Source of the DNA: a virus | IMG/VR virus record: IMGVR_UViG_3300042291_001557 | Coordinates: 1-64,000 of that record | Length of the DNA stretch: 64,000 nucleotides | Reading direction: 5' to 3' (one strand) | Shown: positions 53,224-62,292 of the stretch, one piece after another | How the letters are laid out: every line of letters begins with the position of its first letter | Position numbering within the stretch: the first letter of the stretch is position 1 | Notes under the pieces: generated by a model | Told to the model about the DNA's origin: nothing | Databases searched by the model: none | The model's input: the letters and a program-made list of their open reading frames with translations, nothing else | Program-made: the position numbers and the translations under genes

Positions 53224-53805
53224 CTAGCAAAACCATGTCACTAGAGAGTGCTTAACGCCTTCAAGGACGGGATGGGCAACATGCAAGTAGGGGAAATTTG
53301 AAGGAAACATAAGAACCGAACCTGTTTTCAGCTTGACGGTCACATCAAAGGTGGGAAACTCTAATTCTCCGCCACTTTCGGCTTCCCCAAGGGATGCGAC
53401 AATACTAAAAACACGCCTATTGTCTCTCCAGTGGTCATAGTGAGCACGATATTCTCCTCCTTGGTAGTATTTGAGGATTGCAAATTCTTCAGGGATGGCG
53501 TCCTCTATCATGAATTCTTGACGGTAATCTTCGGCGACCGCCATGCAGGGTAAAAAAATGTTTTTTTGGTAGAAATCAGATAATTCAGTTTTTTCATACG
53601 GAGGGAGCAAAGACGTAAGAACACAATTAATAGAAGTTCTAGTATCGGTCGTTGACCCTGCTCCGGTTTTACCGTAGTCCCATTCGAGGCCGGACCACTC
53701 GTTCGCAGTTTCTTCTTCTACTTTAGCTAAGAACTCAATCGCTACTGATTCAGGGAACACGTCTTCATACAGGGATACGCACGGTGCTATTTTTGTATTT
53801 TTCAT
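53224..53805 (-). CDS. 2OG/Fe(II) oxygenase, P4H-like (cassette A)
   Basis: 193 residues. Iron ligands in YRAHYDHWRDNRR (H-x-D) and the distal His in YLHVAHPVLEG, with KHSLVTWFC supplying the basic residue. GGELEFPTFDVTVKLKTGSVLMFPSN parallels the same strands in copy B. It is ATGA-coupled to the gene before it. By family these enzymes hydroxylate Pro, Lys or Asn side chains. The Gly-X-Y and His-rich protein encoded just upstream is a plausible substrate. Confidence 0.85.
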   Translation of the reverse strand: MKNTKIAPCVSLYEDVFPESVAIEFLAKVEEETANEWSGLEWDYGKTGAGSTTDTRTSINCVLTSLLPPYEKTELSDFYQKNIFLPCMAVAEDYRQEFMIEDAIPEEFAILKYYQGGEYRAHYDHWRDNRRVFSIVASLGEAESGGELEFPTFDVTVKLKTGSVLMFPSNFPYLHVAHPVLEGVKHSLVTWFC

Positions 53806-54218
53806 ATAACCCTAAATTCCCCAGAACAATAGTCTTCTGTTTCAGAAACAGTAATTTTATACTTCCAATTTCCCAGACTAACGTATCTTGAACGAAAACG
53901 CAAGCTATGAACCTGACGAACGGAAGGTTTTGTAATTACCGTTTCCCCGGTTTCTGAAGTAGCAATCAATCGAGCATCGCGTCCAAAAAAAACAAATTCG
54001 TCTGTCAGGTCAATGCAGAAAACGTATCCAGACTCAACGGTAGGCGGTATTTCTACCACTTTTTTGTATGGGACACTAACGATGCAAATATCTGTGTATT
54101 TGTTGTCTTCCCCAACCTGTATGGACAGCATTGTTTTTTTTGCCAACTCTATGGCCTTTAAGGGGATTTCATTGTTTTCCAGAAGTAGGGATACTGGAAC
54201 ATGAATAAATCTTTTCAC
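53802..54218 (-). CDS. Small beta-rich protein of unknown role (cassette A)
   Basis: 138 residues. MKRFIHVPVSLLLENNEIPLKAIEL opens the protein, then strands including VSVPYKKVVEIPP, DLTDEFVFFGRDARLIA and VRQVHSLRFRSRYVSLGNWKYKI. In place, size and the DEFVFFGRDA/NEFLVFDDDV segment it matches the cassette B gene at 43761-44204. No known family. It is overlapped by ATGA at both ends, so it is made together with the oxygenase. Confidence 0.6.
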   Translation of the reverse strand: MKRFIHVPVSLLLENNEIPLKAIELAKKTMLSIQVGEDNKYTDICIVSVPYKKVVEIPPTVESGYVFCIDLTDEFVFFGRDARLIATSETGETVITKPSVRQVHSLRFRSRYVSLGNWKYKITVSETEDYCSGEFRVI

Positions 54219-54442
54219 GACAGTTCGGTGATTTTTACTTTTACCCGATTGAGAGCATTTACTAACTCTTGAATACGAATGTACTCACCAGTGAAATTTG
54301 TTCCAGTAAAGCCAACTTCTTCATCAAAAGTTTCTGGGTCAACATTCAAACGAACAAGAAGCGTATACAGCTCTTTTTCTATTCCGGATTTTGAACTTTG
54401 ACAAAGTTCAATTTTTTCTGCTTGCGTTAAGTTGAATTCCAT
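54215..54442 (-). CDS. Small helical protein (cassette A)
   Basis: 75 residues with AGGAG before its ATG. LTQAEKIELCQSSKSGIEKEL is a helix, then LNVDPETFDEEVGF and a final helix (IQELVNALNRVKVKITEL). Corresponds to the 82-aa cassette B gene. Unknown function. Confidence 0.6.
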   Translation of the reverse strand: MEFNLTQAEKIELCQSSKSGIEKELYTLLVRLNVDPETFDEEVGFTGTNFTGEYIRIQELVNALNRVKVKITELS

Positions 54443-54450
54443 GATTTCTC

Positions 54451-56061
54451 CTACGAATTAATTAATACGTACGCTGCACCCGCGGAGGCAACATAGTTGT
54501 CTGAGTCGACCGTTAGTCCTGCGCGAGTATCGTAAGTGATTGTGTTTGCTATTGAGTCCGTGACGATAAGGATAGCACCGCCGCCACCGGCCCCACCACG
54601 TTTTCCATTTGGACCAGCAATCGCTGGCCCTCCTGCTCCTCCTGCCCCTCCTGCTCCGCCTGGATATACTGTTGGCGCAACATGTGTTGAAACGCTATTG
54701 GGGTGATGAGAATGTCTTGCGGTAGTCCCTGAGGGTCCTGCATAAAAAACGGCCCCAACGCCAACTCCGTTATTGTGATGAGGGTGGTTATTGCCAAAGT
54801 GAATATGGTTGTCACTCCCTCCGGCATTACCTATCCAATCCATGTGGTGATTATGACCCGTGGTCGCGCCGTGTGAATGGCCACCATGGCTGTTTGGTTT
54901 TTGATGATAGTGAGGAAATGGATAATGATGAGTTATCTGAAAATAAGCGTGCCACCAGTGCGGTTCCCAGTGGTGTGCTCCACCGTGGGGTCCATCGTTG
55001 TGGGGGGAATGGTGATGGCCATTGTGGTGGTGATGAGGGGTCGCGTGGTGATGCGGGGTTCCTCTATGAAAGTGGTGAGGGGTCGAGTGGGCACCATGAG
55101 CCCCATGCTTGGCGTCGGTAAGGGCATGAACATGCTCTTGAACGTTTTCGTGTTGCTGGACGTGCTGCCGAACGCCATGCTTATGCATGTTTGAGTGATT
55201 AGTGTAATAGTGATGATGGTCAGGGTTATGGGTTGCGGGATGCGCAACGTTAACGTTCGGATTGGGGTGTGAGTAAGCAGGGGCGGGTGTTCCCGTACCA
55301 CCCGCAGTACCCGCAGTACCTGCGCCACCCGCCGTTCCTGCGACACCCGACATTCCCAGTGAAATTATTTTCCCTGTTCCTACAACCGTTTTAGCTACTA
55401 CACAAACAACTGCTCCACCTGCTCCGCCAATTCCACTGACTCCGGAAGTTCCAGGCGTCCCAGCATTTCCAGTTCCACCAGTCCCCCCTCTGCCTCCGAC
55501 TGCACCAACAGTGTGTGCGTTTGGAGCGTACGAACCAGCCGCTCCTGCTGTGCCTGGACTTCCTGGAGACGGTGCGGCTCCTGCGGTTGGAGCACCAGCA
55601 GTACCTCCAACTCCTCCACCTATGTTTTGAAAACCTGACGGGGTTGGAACTAAGCCACCAGCCATCGCATCGATTGACTTAAATAAATACAGCGGGAGCG
55701 GATTGCCGCCTGGGTTTGTTCCGCCTCCGCCCACTCCACCAGCGTTGTAGGTAATAGGAACGGTGTTTGTTCCCACAGTAGTTTTAGTTGTTACTGCGGT
55801 CGGCTCTCCAACTACACCTGCAGTAACAGAACCGGAACCAATATAGCCATTTAGCGTTAGTGTGTTTTTAACAAAAACTCTGTAGCCGTTTGTCTTTAAC
55901 AAAACTCCCGAGTTTACAGTGAGGTTGTTGTAGTACATATCGCTCGTTATGGAAGTATCTGACGAAACAGTAACGTTTCCATCAGTACCCTGACCATAGA
56001 TGTCGTCGTTACCTAGTCTTTGCGAAAAGCTTTGAGTCCTAAACTTCTCTATGCCAGCCAT
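54451..56061 (-). CDS. His-rich repetitive adhesin-like protein (cassette A)
   Basis: 536 residues. The first 110 share the start of the cassette B giant protein (SFSQRLGNDDIYGQGTDG, YYNNLTVNSG, NGYRVFVKN). Residues 150-260 are Gly/Ala/Thr-rich with glycine at every third position in parts. Residues about 261-463 (54670-55280) contain some 54 His in roughly 205 residues, in clusters such as HHFHRG, PHHHATPHHHHNGHHH and HYHQKPN, with Trp and Tyr between. The end (GGGAILIVTDSI) is like the cassette B protein. Such His density suggests metal binding or pH response. The Trp, Tyr, His and Pro residues are possible sites for the linked enzymes. Confidence 0.75.
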   Translation of the reverse strand: MAGIEKFRTQSFSQRLGNDDIYGQGTDGNVTVSSDTSITSDMYYNNLTVNSGVLLKTNGYRVFVKNTLTLNGYIGSGSVTAGVVGEPTAVTTKTTVGTNTVPITYNAGGVGGGGTNPGGNPLPLYLFKSIDAMAGGLVPTPSGFQNIGGGVGGTAGAPTAGAAPSPGSPGTAGAAGSYAPNAHTVGAVGGRGGTGGTGNAGTPGTSGVSGIGGAGGAVVCVVAKTVVGTGKIISLGMSGVAGTAGGAGTAGTAGGTGTPAPAYSHPNPNVNVAHPATHNPDHHHYYTNHSNMHKHGVRQHVQQHENVQEHVHALTDAKHGAHGAHSTPHHFHRGTPHHHATPHHHHNGHHHSPHNDGPHGGAHHWEPHWWHAYFQITHHYPFPHYHQKPNSHGGHSHGATTGHNHHMDWIGNAGGSDNHIHFGNNHPHHNNGVGVGAVFYAGPSGTTARHSHHPNSVSTHVAPTVYPGGAGGAGGAGGPAIAGPNGKRGGAGGGGAILIVTDSIANTITYDTRAGLTVDSDNYVASAGAAYVLINS

Positions 56062-56062
56062 T

Positions 56063-56770
56063 TTAAACCAACTGCATGTAATTTACAGTGCCAGGATTCT
56101 GTCCAGTTACATCTGTTGTGACGTTTGCAGGAAGACCGGCTGCCGACGAAACCACAAGGACAACTCCCCCGCCAGCAGGGGCAGTTGCTTTTGCTGAAAT
56201 CTCGGCCGTGCCGCTTAGTGGACCCGAGATATACCTTGCGGCGACTATTACTATTCCGCCACCTTTTTGTCCAGCGCCACCGGCTCCACCACGAAGATAT
56301 GTTGGGCCACCCGAAGCAGTAAGAGAATATCCTAGAACCGCATTTCTTGGTTGCTGGAAATACTTAGCTCCTCCCAAGGAGTCTAATGGGGCAGTTGCCG
56401 TATAGCCAGTTGCTGAACCACCAAGAGAATGAGCAACAGCCAAGGAAGCTACCTGTCCCTGGAGTATTGAGCCACTGTCCGAATACCCAGTTATGTATCC
56501 AATACGGGAAGATGTTCCTAGTGTGAGTATGTTTTTGACAAACAAACGATATCCGTTTGGTTTTAAATGAATGTTGTCATTAATCGTTAGGTTGAACAGA
56601 TACAAGTCCGCAACCATGGAATAAACGTTTGATGCCGGAATCATCCCCAAAACAGTGGATGAGCCATTAAGGGTCGCTGAACCATCAGCCCCAGAACCGT
56701 AAACAGAATCGGCAGCATCAATGAATTGCCCAAAAGCATTCAAGGCTGGATAGCGGGCCACGCCAGCCAT
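56063..56770 (-). CDS. Gly-rich tail/adhesin protein, paralogue pair (cassette A)
   Basis: 235 residues. Paralogue of 46621-47355 throughout (start MAGVARYP, end NYMQLV). SVYGSGADGSATL, NGYRLFVKNILTLG and SGGPTYLRGGAGGAGQKGGG are the aligned blocks. It sits in the same place relative to the giant repetitive gene. Its first part resembles the N-terminus of the giant proteins, so both may attach to the virion by the same module. Confidence 0.7.
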   Translation of the reverse strand: MAGVARYPALNAFGQFIDAADSVYGSGADGSATLNGSSTVLGMIPASNVYSMVADLYLFNLTINDNIHLKPNGYRLFVKNILTLGTSSRIGYITGYSDSGSILQGQVASLAVAHSLGGSATGYTATAPLDSLGGAKYFQQPRNAVLGYSLTASGGPTYLRGGAGGAGQKGGGIVIVAARYISGPLSGTAEISAKATAPAGGGVVLVVSSAAGLPANVTTDVTGQNPGTVNYMQLV

Positions 56771-57144
56771 TATGTCTCTTCTATGCCGACGATTGTGATG
56801 TTTACCGAAGTGGCAACACTGGCAAACGCAGTCAGCTGGTCACTGTTTGTAGCATTTGCTGTCGAACCGTTATTGTTTAAAACCAACGAACAATTGAAAG
56901 CCATCGTCTCATTTGCTGCAATTGCAACAGAACTAAGAATGTCATGCGTTGCTACTTCTGCTACACCTAGCGGTTTGAGTCGCACGGTAACGGTCTTTGC
57001 TGCGGACGTAGTATTAGTGAGAATGATTTGCTTTACGACGGTCGTTGTGTCGAGCGGAACTGTGTAGTAGACAACAGACGTTGCCGACAGTTGCTGTGGC
57101 GACGGAGCCCCACTAACATAAAGACGTTTTTGAACTATGGCCAT
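56770..57144 (-). CDS. Small beta-sandwich-like tail protein (cassette A)
   Basis: 124 residues with GGAGG nine bases before the ATG. VVKQIILTNTTSAAKTVTV aligns with VVKQIIICNTSAS in cassette B, and the order of strands is the same. It ends IVGIEET. Its stop overlaps the next start (TAATG). Probably a virion component. Confidence 0.7.
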   Translation of the reverse strand: MAIVQKRLYVSGAPSPQQLSATSVVYYTVPLDTTTVVKQIILTNTTSAAKTVTVRLKPLGVAEVATHDILSSVAIAANETMAFNCSLVLNNNGSTANATNSDQLTAFASVATSVNITIVGIEET

Positions 57145-57401
57145 TAGAAAACCTCCATGGATAAGCGGATGTAGTTATCCCTAACAAGAGAGCTAGGTAC
57201 ATACTGACTTCCGTCATAAGCAACTACCTGGTCAACCGCGGCACCGGCAGTATCTATTTGAGCAAGGGTAATAGAACCGTTAACCACGGCTGTTGGAATA
57301 GTTATAACCGTCCATGCGTATCCGGTATATTTCCACGTTTTACCAGAGTCTGTAAAAGTGTCTCCCGTAGTGGGCGAGTTGGGAAAGTCAATAAGAGGCA
57401 T
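57144..57401 (-). CDS. Small FPNSP-motif protein (cassette A)
   Basis: 85 residues from the ATG at 57401 (MPLIDFPNSPTTGD), the counterpart of [12 protein letters not shown] in cassette B and in the collagen-like fibre. GKTWKYTGYAWTVI aligns with GKTWSYTDGKWAL. Unlike the others it has no collagen part. It then runs VNGSITLAQIDTAGAAVDQVVAYDG. The gene starts three bases after the previous stop. Confidence 0.65.
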   Translation of the reverse strand: MPLIDFPNSPTTGDTFTDSGKTWKYTGYAWTVITIPTAVVNGSITLAQIDTAGAAVDQVVAYDGSQYVPSSLVRDNYIRLSMEVF

Positions 57402-57403
57402 GA

Positions 57404-60148
57404 TTAAGCCTGCGCTTCCGTCCAAGAAAGACGACTAAATACGGTGGCCGACAAACTTCCCAAGTTGGTTACCGAGATTATCAACACGTCAGGACCATCC
57501 GGATAAATGCCGCTCGATGTGTCAGAACCACCTCCGCCAAGAACGCAGTTTCCCAAGTCTCGTACCGGGTTTAGGTCGATTGAGTTTGCTCCCGTGCTAA
57601 CGAAAAACCCACCCGTTACCTCACCGCCAGTAACGGTTGCTCCAGATGTAAAGTTGGCTACCTGAGCAAGACTTGATGTTGACACAGAAGGCTTAGTCCA
57701 GGTTCTTGTCTGGCTTGGCGTTCCATTCAATGTTGCAGTTACTAGCAGGTTGGCGTTACTAGTAGTTGTTGTTAAGTCAAGAGCACGCAAAATTAACTGC
57801 ATTCTATTTATCAACTCACGGCTACCAAAAACACCTGAGGTTCCGTTGTCCACCGACGGGGACACTCTAATTGCAAGAATTGCGTTAGTTGCTCCTGCGG
57901 CTACGGACACACCAGTTGACTGGCCATAGGTAAAAACCAAAGACTTATCATCGTCGAATCTGCCGTCCATGATGATTGATGTACCCCAGTGGGAGATGGA
58001 TGGGGCATATGTAGGATAAGCAAGCTCTACGTTGACAGGGTTGGTTGATGAATAGTTAAACGTAACTGGAGCACCGGCCATGGGAATGGCTGCAACAGTA
58101 GGACTTGATGCCGTTACTGCTTGGCTTAGCTCGATTGTTGTCGAGTTAGTAATTTTGGAGATAAACGTTCCTTCGGGAATGTTTAGACCAGAAAGACGCT
58201 GACCAACTTGTAAGTTTGCAATCGACGCCACGGTACACACGTTACTTCCAGTTGAAACAGTCAGAGCAAGGCTGGGGTTTCCGGTTTGTGCACGGGTAAT
58301 CCCAGTAAATGTCGTTTCTGTTTTTCCTGTGTAGTTGATAAATTCCCAACCATACAGGTTGTTCGACACCACTAATGTTCCAGCAGACGGGAAACCGTTA
58401 GTACTCGTAACATAAAGCGTTGTTGCTGACGAAGAAAATGTTTGAGTTATTTCCGTATCAGGCGGCTGAGTCATTGATTCGTATCGTCCAGGCAAGTTTC
58501 CTGAGCGCATAAACGATTCACTGTTGGTGTTGTTGTTCAACATTTTGTGACAATACGTTACGTTTCCATCTGCGGCACGAAGCCCCCATCTGACAGAACC
58601 TGCTCCATACCATGAATAGTCAATGTAAAACATTTGCATTTTACTTAAATCAAGATTGTATCCGCTAGGGCCTGTGCCGTCGAATTTATCTACGTTCCAA
58701 TTTGCTTGGGCAATTTTCGTATCTATGGTTTTAGATACGATAACCATGTCAGCAGTTGCACCTCTATATGCGGGGTTGATTGTCATGTTGGTGTCGCTGG
58801 ATATGTCCATAACTCTGTATGACTGACCGCGCAAAACAATATAGTCACCTGTTTTTAACTGTTTAGCAAACCTTGTGGGAAAAGATGCATCGGTTTGGTT
58901 TATGTCGCAACTTCCGTTAGTCGCACTAACTTTTCCGGATATCTGAAAAGTTGACGAGCGCCTTACAGCCCATAGTGTCACTCCGTCGAACTCAAAGAAC
59001 ATTCCGTTTTGTTGGTCAAAAATACCAATTCTGTTTACGCAGCCGTACCACGTGGAAACCGTAATGTAATACTGCCCGGAAGCCGTTGAAGCACTTGGAA
59101 CACTTAGTGCTATGTAGGTCAAGGTGTTGTAACCAGTAACCGTATAAACAGTAAATGTTCCGTTGTATGCGGTTTCGTTAGCGTCGTGAACGAAAATAGT
59201 AGAGCCGGGCTGAAGGTTGTGTTTTTCTTTTGTTTGTACAGTTACTGTTGTTCCGACTGAAGTTAGTGAATCCAACTGAAGGTCGGGTTTCAGCAACGTT
59301 CCTGAACTCATCTGCACACCCTTACCGGACTGGTATCGGAAGTAACGACGTGTTTGACGAATTGCTGATTCGAAGTTTGATGTTCCGTTGGATGAGAAAA
59401 TTACACCACCATCAAACGGCCTGTGCAAGAACTGAGCCTGCGGCCGTGTGAAAACTTTTCCAACCGAGAAACCAATTGTGCCTGTTGGAGCTGTAATAAC
59501 GTTGTATCTAAACGTCACCGCATCTACGATTCCCGTAACGGCAAAAGAACCGTTAGGTGCGTTGGTTGACGCAGTCAGACCCATTACGGCTATTTCGTTT
59601 CCGAGTGACAGTCCGTGAGGAACCGTAGTCACGACAAGAATCGTTGTCCCGGAATAAGTAACGCTAGATGGGGCGGCACCTATTTGGGCACCGGTATATA
59701 TTGCCCCAGTAGAGAAGATTGTTTTGTTGGCATCAAAGATGTTGATGACAGTGCTCGTGTTAACCGCTTTTGCGGTATACGTGAATGAAGTAGAACCGTT
59801 CGATGTTTCCACAAGGTAGTTTCCGTTGGCGATAGCAAGAAAGGTGTCCTGAACAGACACTGCAGTATTGACTGCAGGCGCTCCACTTGAGCAAGTTACG
59901 GTTACTGTTCGTGAACCAGTTGGCTGACTGACTGCTGTTACCGTAGTAATAGGAACCTGGGTGTTATAAACAAATGGACGGTTGTTGGTTAAACCAAGGT
60001 TTTCCCATTTTGAGATTTGTGTACCGTACTCAAAGTCAGTGTCGATAAGTGCCTGAGGCTGAGATACACGAAACCTGTTAACTGGGTCAACAAGAACAGG
60101 CGTTCCATTGACAATTGTGTCACTAGGCGGAAACTGAGATACACCCAT
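57404..60148 (-). CDS. Large tail structural / fibre protein
   Basis: 914 residues. Opening MGVSQFPPSDTIVNGTPVLVDPVNRFRVSQPQALIDTDFEYG is the style of large structural proteins next to fibre genes in T4-like cyanophages. Beta-rich with repeats of Ig-like strands (VTAVSQPTGSRTVTVTC, TVQTKEKHNLQPGSTIFVHDAN) and a central domain with ISGKVSATNGSCD. It ends LFSRLSWTEAQA-like. No receptor-binding signature is obvious. TAATG overlaps the gene before it. Confidence 0.7.
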   Translation of the reverse strand: MGVSQFPPSDTIVNGTPVLVDPVNRFRVSQPQALIDTDFEYGTQISKWENLGLTNNRPFVYNTQVPITTVTAVSQPTGSRTVTVTCSSGAPAVNTAVSVQDTFLAIANGNYLVETSNGSTSFTYTAKAVNTSTVINIFDANKTIFSTGAIYTGAQIGAAPSSVTYSGTTILVVTTVPHGLSLGNEIAVMGLTASTNAPNGSFAVTGIVDAVTFRYNVITAPTGTIGFSVGKVFTRPQAQFLHRPFDGGVIFSSNGTSNFESAIRQTRRYFRYQSGKGVQMSSGTLLKPDLQLDSLTSVGTTVTVQTKEKHNLQPGSTIFVHDANETAYNGTFTVYTVTGYNTLTYIALSVPSASTASGQYYITVSTWYGCVNRIGIFDQQNGMFFEFDGVTLWAVRRSSTFQISGKVSATNGSCDINQTDASFPTRFAKQLKTGDYIVLRGQSYRVMDISSDTNMTINPAYRGATADMVIVSKTIDTKIAQANWNVDKFDGTGPSGYNLDLSKMQMFYIDYSWYGAGSVRWGLRAADGNVTYCHKMLNNNTNSESFMRSGNLPGRYESMTQPPDTEITQTFSSSATTLYVTSTNGFPSAGTLVVSNNLYGWEFINYTGKTETTFTGITRAQTGNPSLALTVSTGSNVCTVASIANLQVGQRLSGLNIPEGTFISKITNSTTIELSQAVTASSPTVAAIPMAGAPVTFNYSSTNPVNVELAYPTYAPSISHWGTSIIMDGRFDDDKSLVFTYGQSTGVSVAAGATNAILAIRVSPSVDNGTSGVFGSRELINRMQLILRALDLTTTTSNANLLVTATLNGTPSQTRTWTKPSVSTSSLAQVANFTSGATVTGGEVTGGFFVSTGANSIDLNPVRDLGNCVLGGGGSDTSSGIYPDGPDVLIISVTNLGSLSATVFSRLSWTEAQA

Positions 60149-60453
60149 TACGCTATTTCCATTCCACTTATATGAAAGTTTACTGCGACGGAGGAAGCTC
60201 CGCCTTTGATTGTTTCGCCGGCTTCAATGACCTGCTTGACGTCAAAAACGGCCATGGAGTTACCTGCAATTACGATGTTTGGAGACATGACGATGTTGTT
60301 CAAAGTCAGGGTGTAGGTAGCCGGAGCACCTGCCGTATTAGCGATGACGATGCTGGTTACAACTGCCGTCGTGCTAGCGGGGGCAGTATATAGAACCGTA
60401 GAAAGCGTGGTCGATGCCACTCCACGAAAAAGAGGTTTTGCGGTGTTAGCCAT
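60148..60453 (-). CDS. Small beta-sandwich-like tail protein, third family member
   Basis: 101 residues. VVTSIVIANTAGAPATYTLTLNNIV and ENVFHISGMEIA-like end place it in the family of 56770-57144 and 47358-47693. It lies between two large fibre proteins. No enzyme motifs. Its stop overlaps the start of the 914-aa gene (TAATG). Confidence 0.65.
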   Translation of the reverse strand: MANTAKPLFRGVASTTLSTVLYTAPASTTAVVTSIVIANTAGAPATYTLTLNNIVMSPNIVIAGNSMAVFDVKQVIEAGETIKGGASSVAVNFHISGMEIA

Positions 60454-60471
60454 TATTGTCTTTCATAATTA

Positions 60472-62241
60472 CTAGAATGCTCCCATTATAACCGCTATGG
60501 CGGCATTGTTGCTTACCGAGTCGGCGCTTACCCACTTGAGACCCGTTGCCTGTGATGAATCGGACTGCAAAACATACCCATTCTGAATTGTTGATAAAGC
60601 AGCAACGGCACCGCTGCCTATTCCGACAACAATATCACCCTTGACAGCAAGGGGGAGCGACCCTGCAAGCGTTGCCGCACCCACTTGAACCCACGCACCG
60701 CCGTAATAAACAGACAATGTCTGACTGGTTGAGTTGTACCACGCTTGACCATTGGCAGGGTTTGGTGGAGCACTGCTTCCAGTCACCACGCCGATTCCCG
60801 AAGTTCCTATTTCAATCCAGAAACTGTCGTATCTAACGAAAGTCAAACCACTGTCAGACTCAAACCACAAGTCCCCCTCATATGGGTCCGCAGGAGGCGT
60901 AGTGGACACGGTCATCAGCGCCGAGCCAATTCTGTAGTAGTAGGTACCGTCGTTGGTGTACTCCCAGAGGTCTAGGGTTTCATTCCATCGAAGTCTTACG
61001 TCGGCGCTTGAACCGCGGTTAATCTCAATTTCACCCGTAGAAGTAGGGGCCCCTGTCACGTTTGCGTTAAGGGTGATTTTGTTGTTGGCTACGTCAAGTG
61101 TTGCCGTGGTTTGGTTGACAGTGCTACCGGTTACGGTCAGGTTTCCCCCGACCGTAACGTTGTTGAAAATTACGTTGTCGTTAGGAGAGACTGCTTGCCC
61201 AATGCTTATGGTTGGGCTAGCCGTTTCACCAGTGTTGTTGATAATCGTTACGCCGGTTCCCTCAGTTAAAGAGGCTACGTAATCTCCTGTTGTATCTGTT
61301 CCGAGGTTGATGACATCGTTAACCCAGGCTGTTCCATCCCACTTTAAGTAGTCTCCAGATGAAGGAGTAGGAACGGTCGTATCTGACAAGTTGTCTAAAG
61401 TTGCATTAAGCGCAACCTCGGCCGATGAACCCTCACCAGGCGTATGAGTGACCGTTATTCCTGTTCCTTGCGTAACGCCAGAAACATAGTTGCCTGTGGT
61501 CTGTGTTCCCAGTGCTACAGAATCGTTGGCGATTAACGTAGCAATAGATACGTTGCCGCTGAGGTCTGTATTGACCGTTCCGGTAACACTGCCTGTGAGG
61601 GCTATTGTTCTTGTGTAGAAAAGCGCTGAAGCAGTATCGGCGTTACCAATTAATGCTCCACGGAAGTTGGTTGCCTGAATATCTCCCGCAGCTCCCGATA
61701 TAACGTTTGCCGTATTTACTGCCTGAGGGATAAAGGTGAAATATCCTGTCGAGTCGTCAAACCCAAAAAATCCTGTTTTAGCTGCTGCTCCAGTGTGCCA
61801 ACGAAACTCAACACCTCTGTCTTTATTGTCATCGGAAACAAGGGTTGCCATGCCGCCGATGGTGATGATTTTGTCAGCAGTGAAGTCTGGGTCATTAACC
61901 CAACCGGTTCCGTTCCATTTAAGAATGTCACCGGTGGCGATGTTTGTTACGACTACGTCTTTGAGAGCTTCGAGGTTTGTCTCAGAGTATTGAGCCATCA
62001 CAAACGCAGTTGTGGCTACCTGTGTGGAGTTGGTATTTACGGCCGCTGTAGGGGCCGTAGGGGTGCCTGAGATGCCTTGGGGCATGGTAACGGCCCCACT
62101 GCTGTGAATCGTGAATAAAGCGGAACCATCGTGGTCTTTAACTTCAAACAGGGATACGTCAGAACCTTGTACTTTTTGAACAACTATTGACTGGTCGTCA
62201 ATGTTGAATACCGGAGCGGTGTCAAACCTTTTACGAGCCAT
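60472..62241 (-). CDS. Tail fibre protein with repeat segments
   Basis: 589 residues with AGGAG before the ATG. An N-terminal segment (RFDTAPVFNIDDQSIVVQKVQGSDVSLFEVKD) is followed by SGTPTAPTAAVNTNSTQVATTAFVMAQY, a repeat common to phage fibres. LSDTTVPTPSSGDYLKWDGTAWVND and LKDVVVTNIATGDILKWNGTGWVND are two copies of one unit. The C-terminus has [22 protein letters not shown], a module also present in the spike at 28680-30683. Likely a long tail fibre. Confidence 0.75.
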   Translation of the reverse strand: MARKRFDTAPVFNIDDQSIVVQKVQGSDVSLFEVKDHDGSALFTIHSSGAVTMPQGISGTPTAPTAAVNTNSTQVATTAFVMAQYSETNLEALKDVVVTNIATGDILKWNGTGWVNDPDFTADKIITIGGMATLVSDDNKDRGVEFRWHTGAAAKTGFFGFDDSTGYFTFIPQAVNTANVISGAAGDIQATNFRGALIGNADTASALFYTRTIALTGSVTGTVNTDLSGNVSIATLIANDSVALGTQTTGNYVSGVTQGTGITVTHTPGEGSSAEVALNATLDNLSDTTVPTPSSGDYLKWDGTAWVNDVINLGTDTTGDYVASLTEGTGVTIINNTGETASPTISIGQAVSPNDNVIFNNVTVGGNLTVTGSTVNQTTATLDVANNKITLNANVTGAPTSTGEIEINRGSSADVRLRWNETLDLWEYTNDGTYYYRIGSALMTVSTTPPADPYEGDLWFESDSGLTFVRYDSFWIEIGTSGIGVVTGSSAPPNPANGQAWYNSTSQTLSVYYGGAWVQVGAATLAGSLPLAVKGDIVVGIGSGAVAALSTIQNGYVLQSDSSQATGLKWVSADSVSNNAAIAVIMGAF

Positions 62242-62292
62242 TATGTTCTCCTAGTTGGCTTTCTAGCCAGATTGCGTATTCTTTGTAAGCCA

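Noticed and set aside
54451-56061. Diversity-generating retroelement target
   Set aside because: No reverse transcriptase or template repeat was seen in the window, and the repeats are not adenine-biased variable sites.
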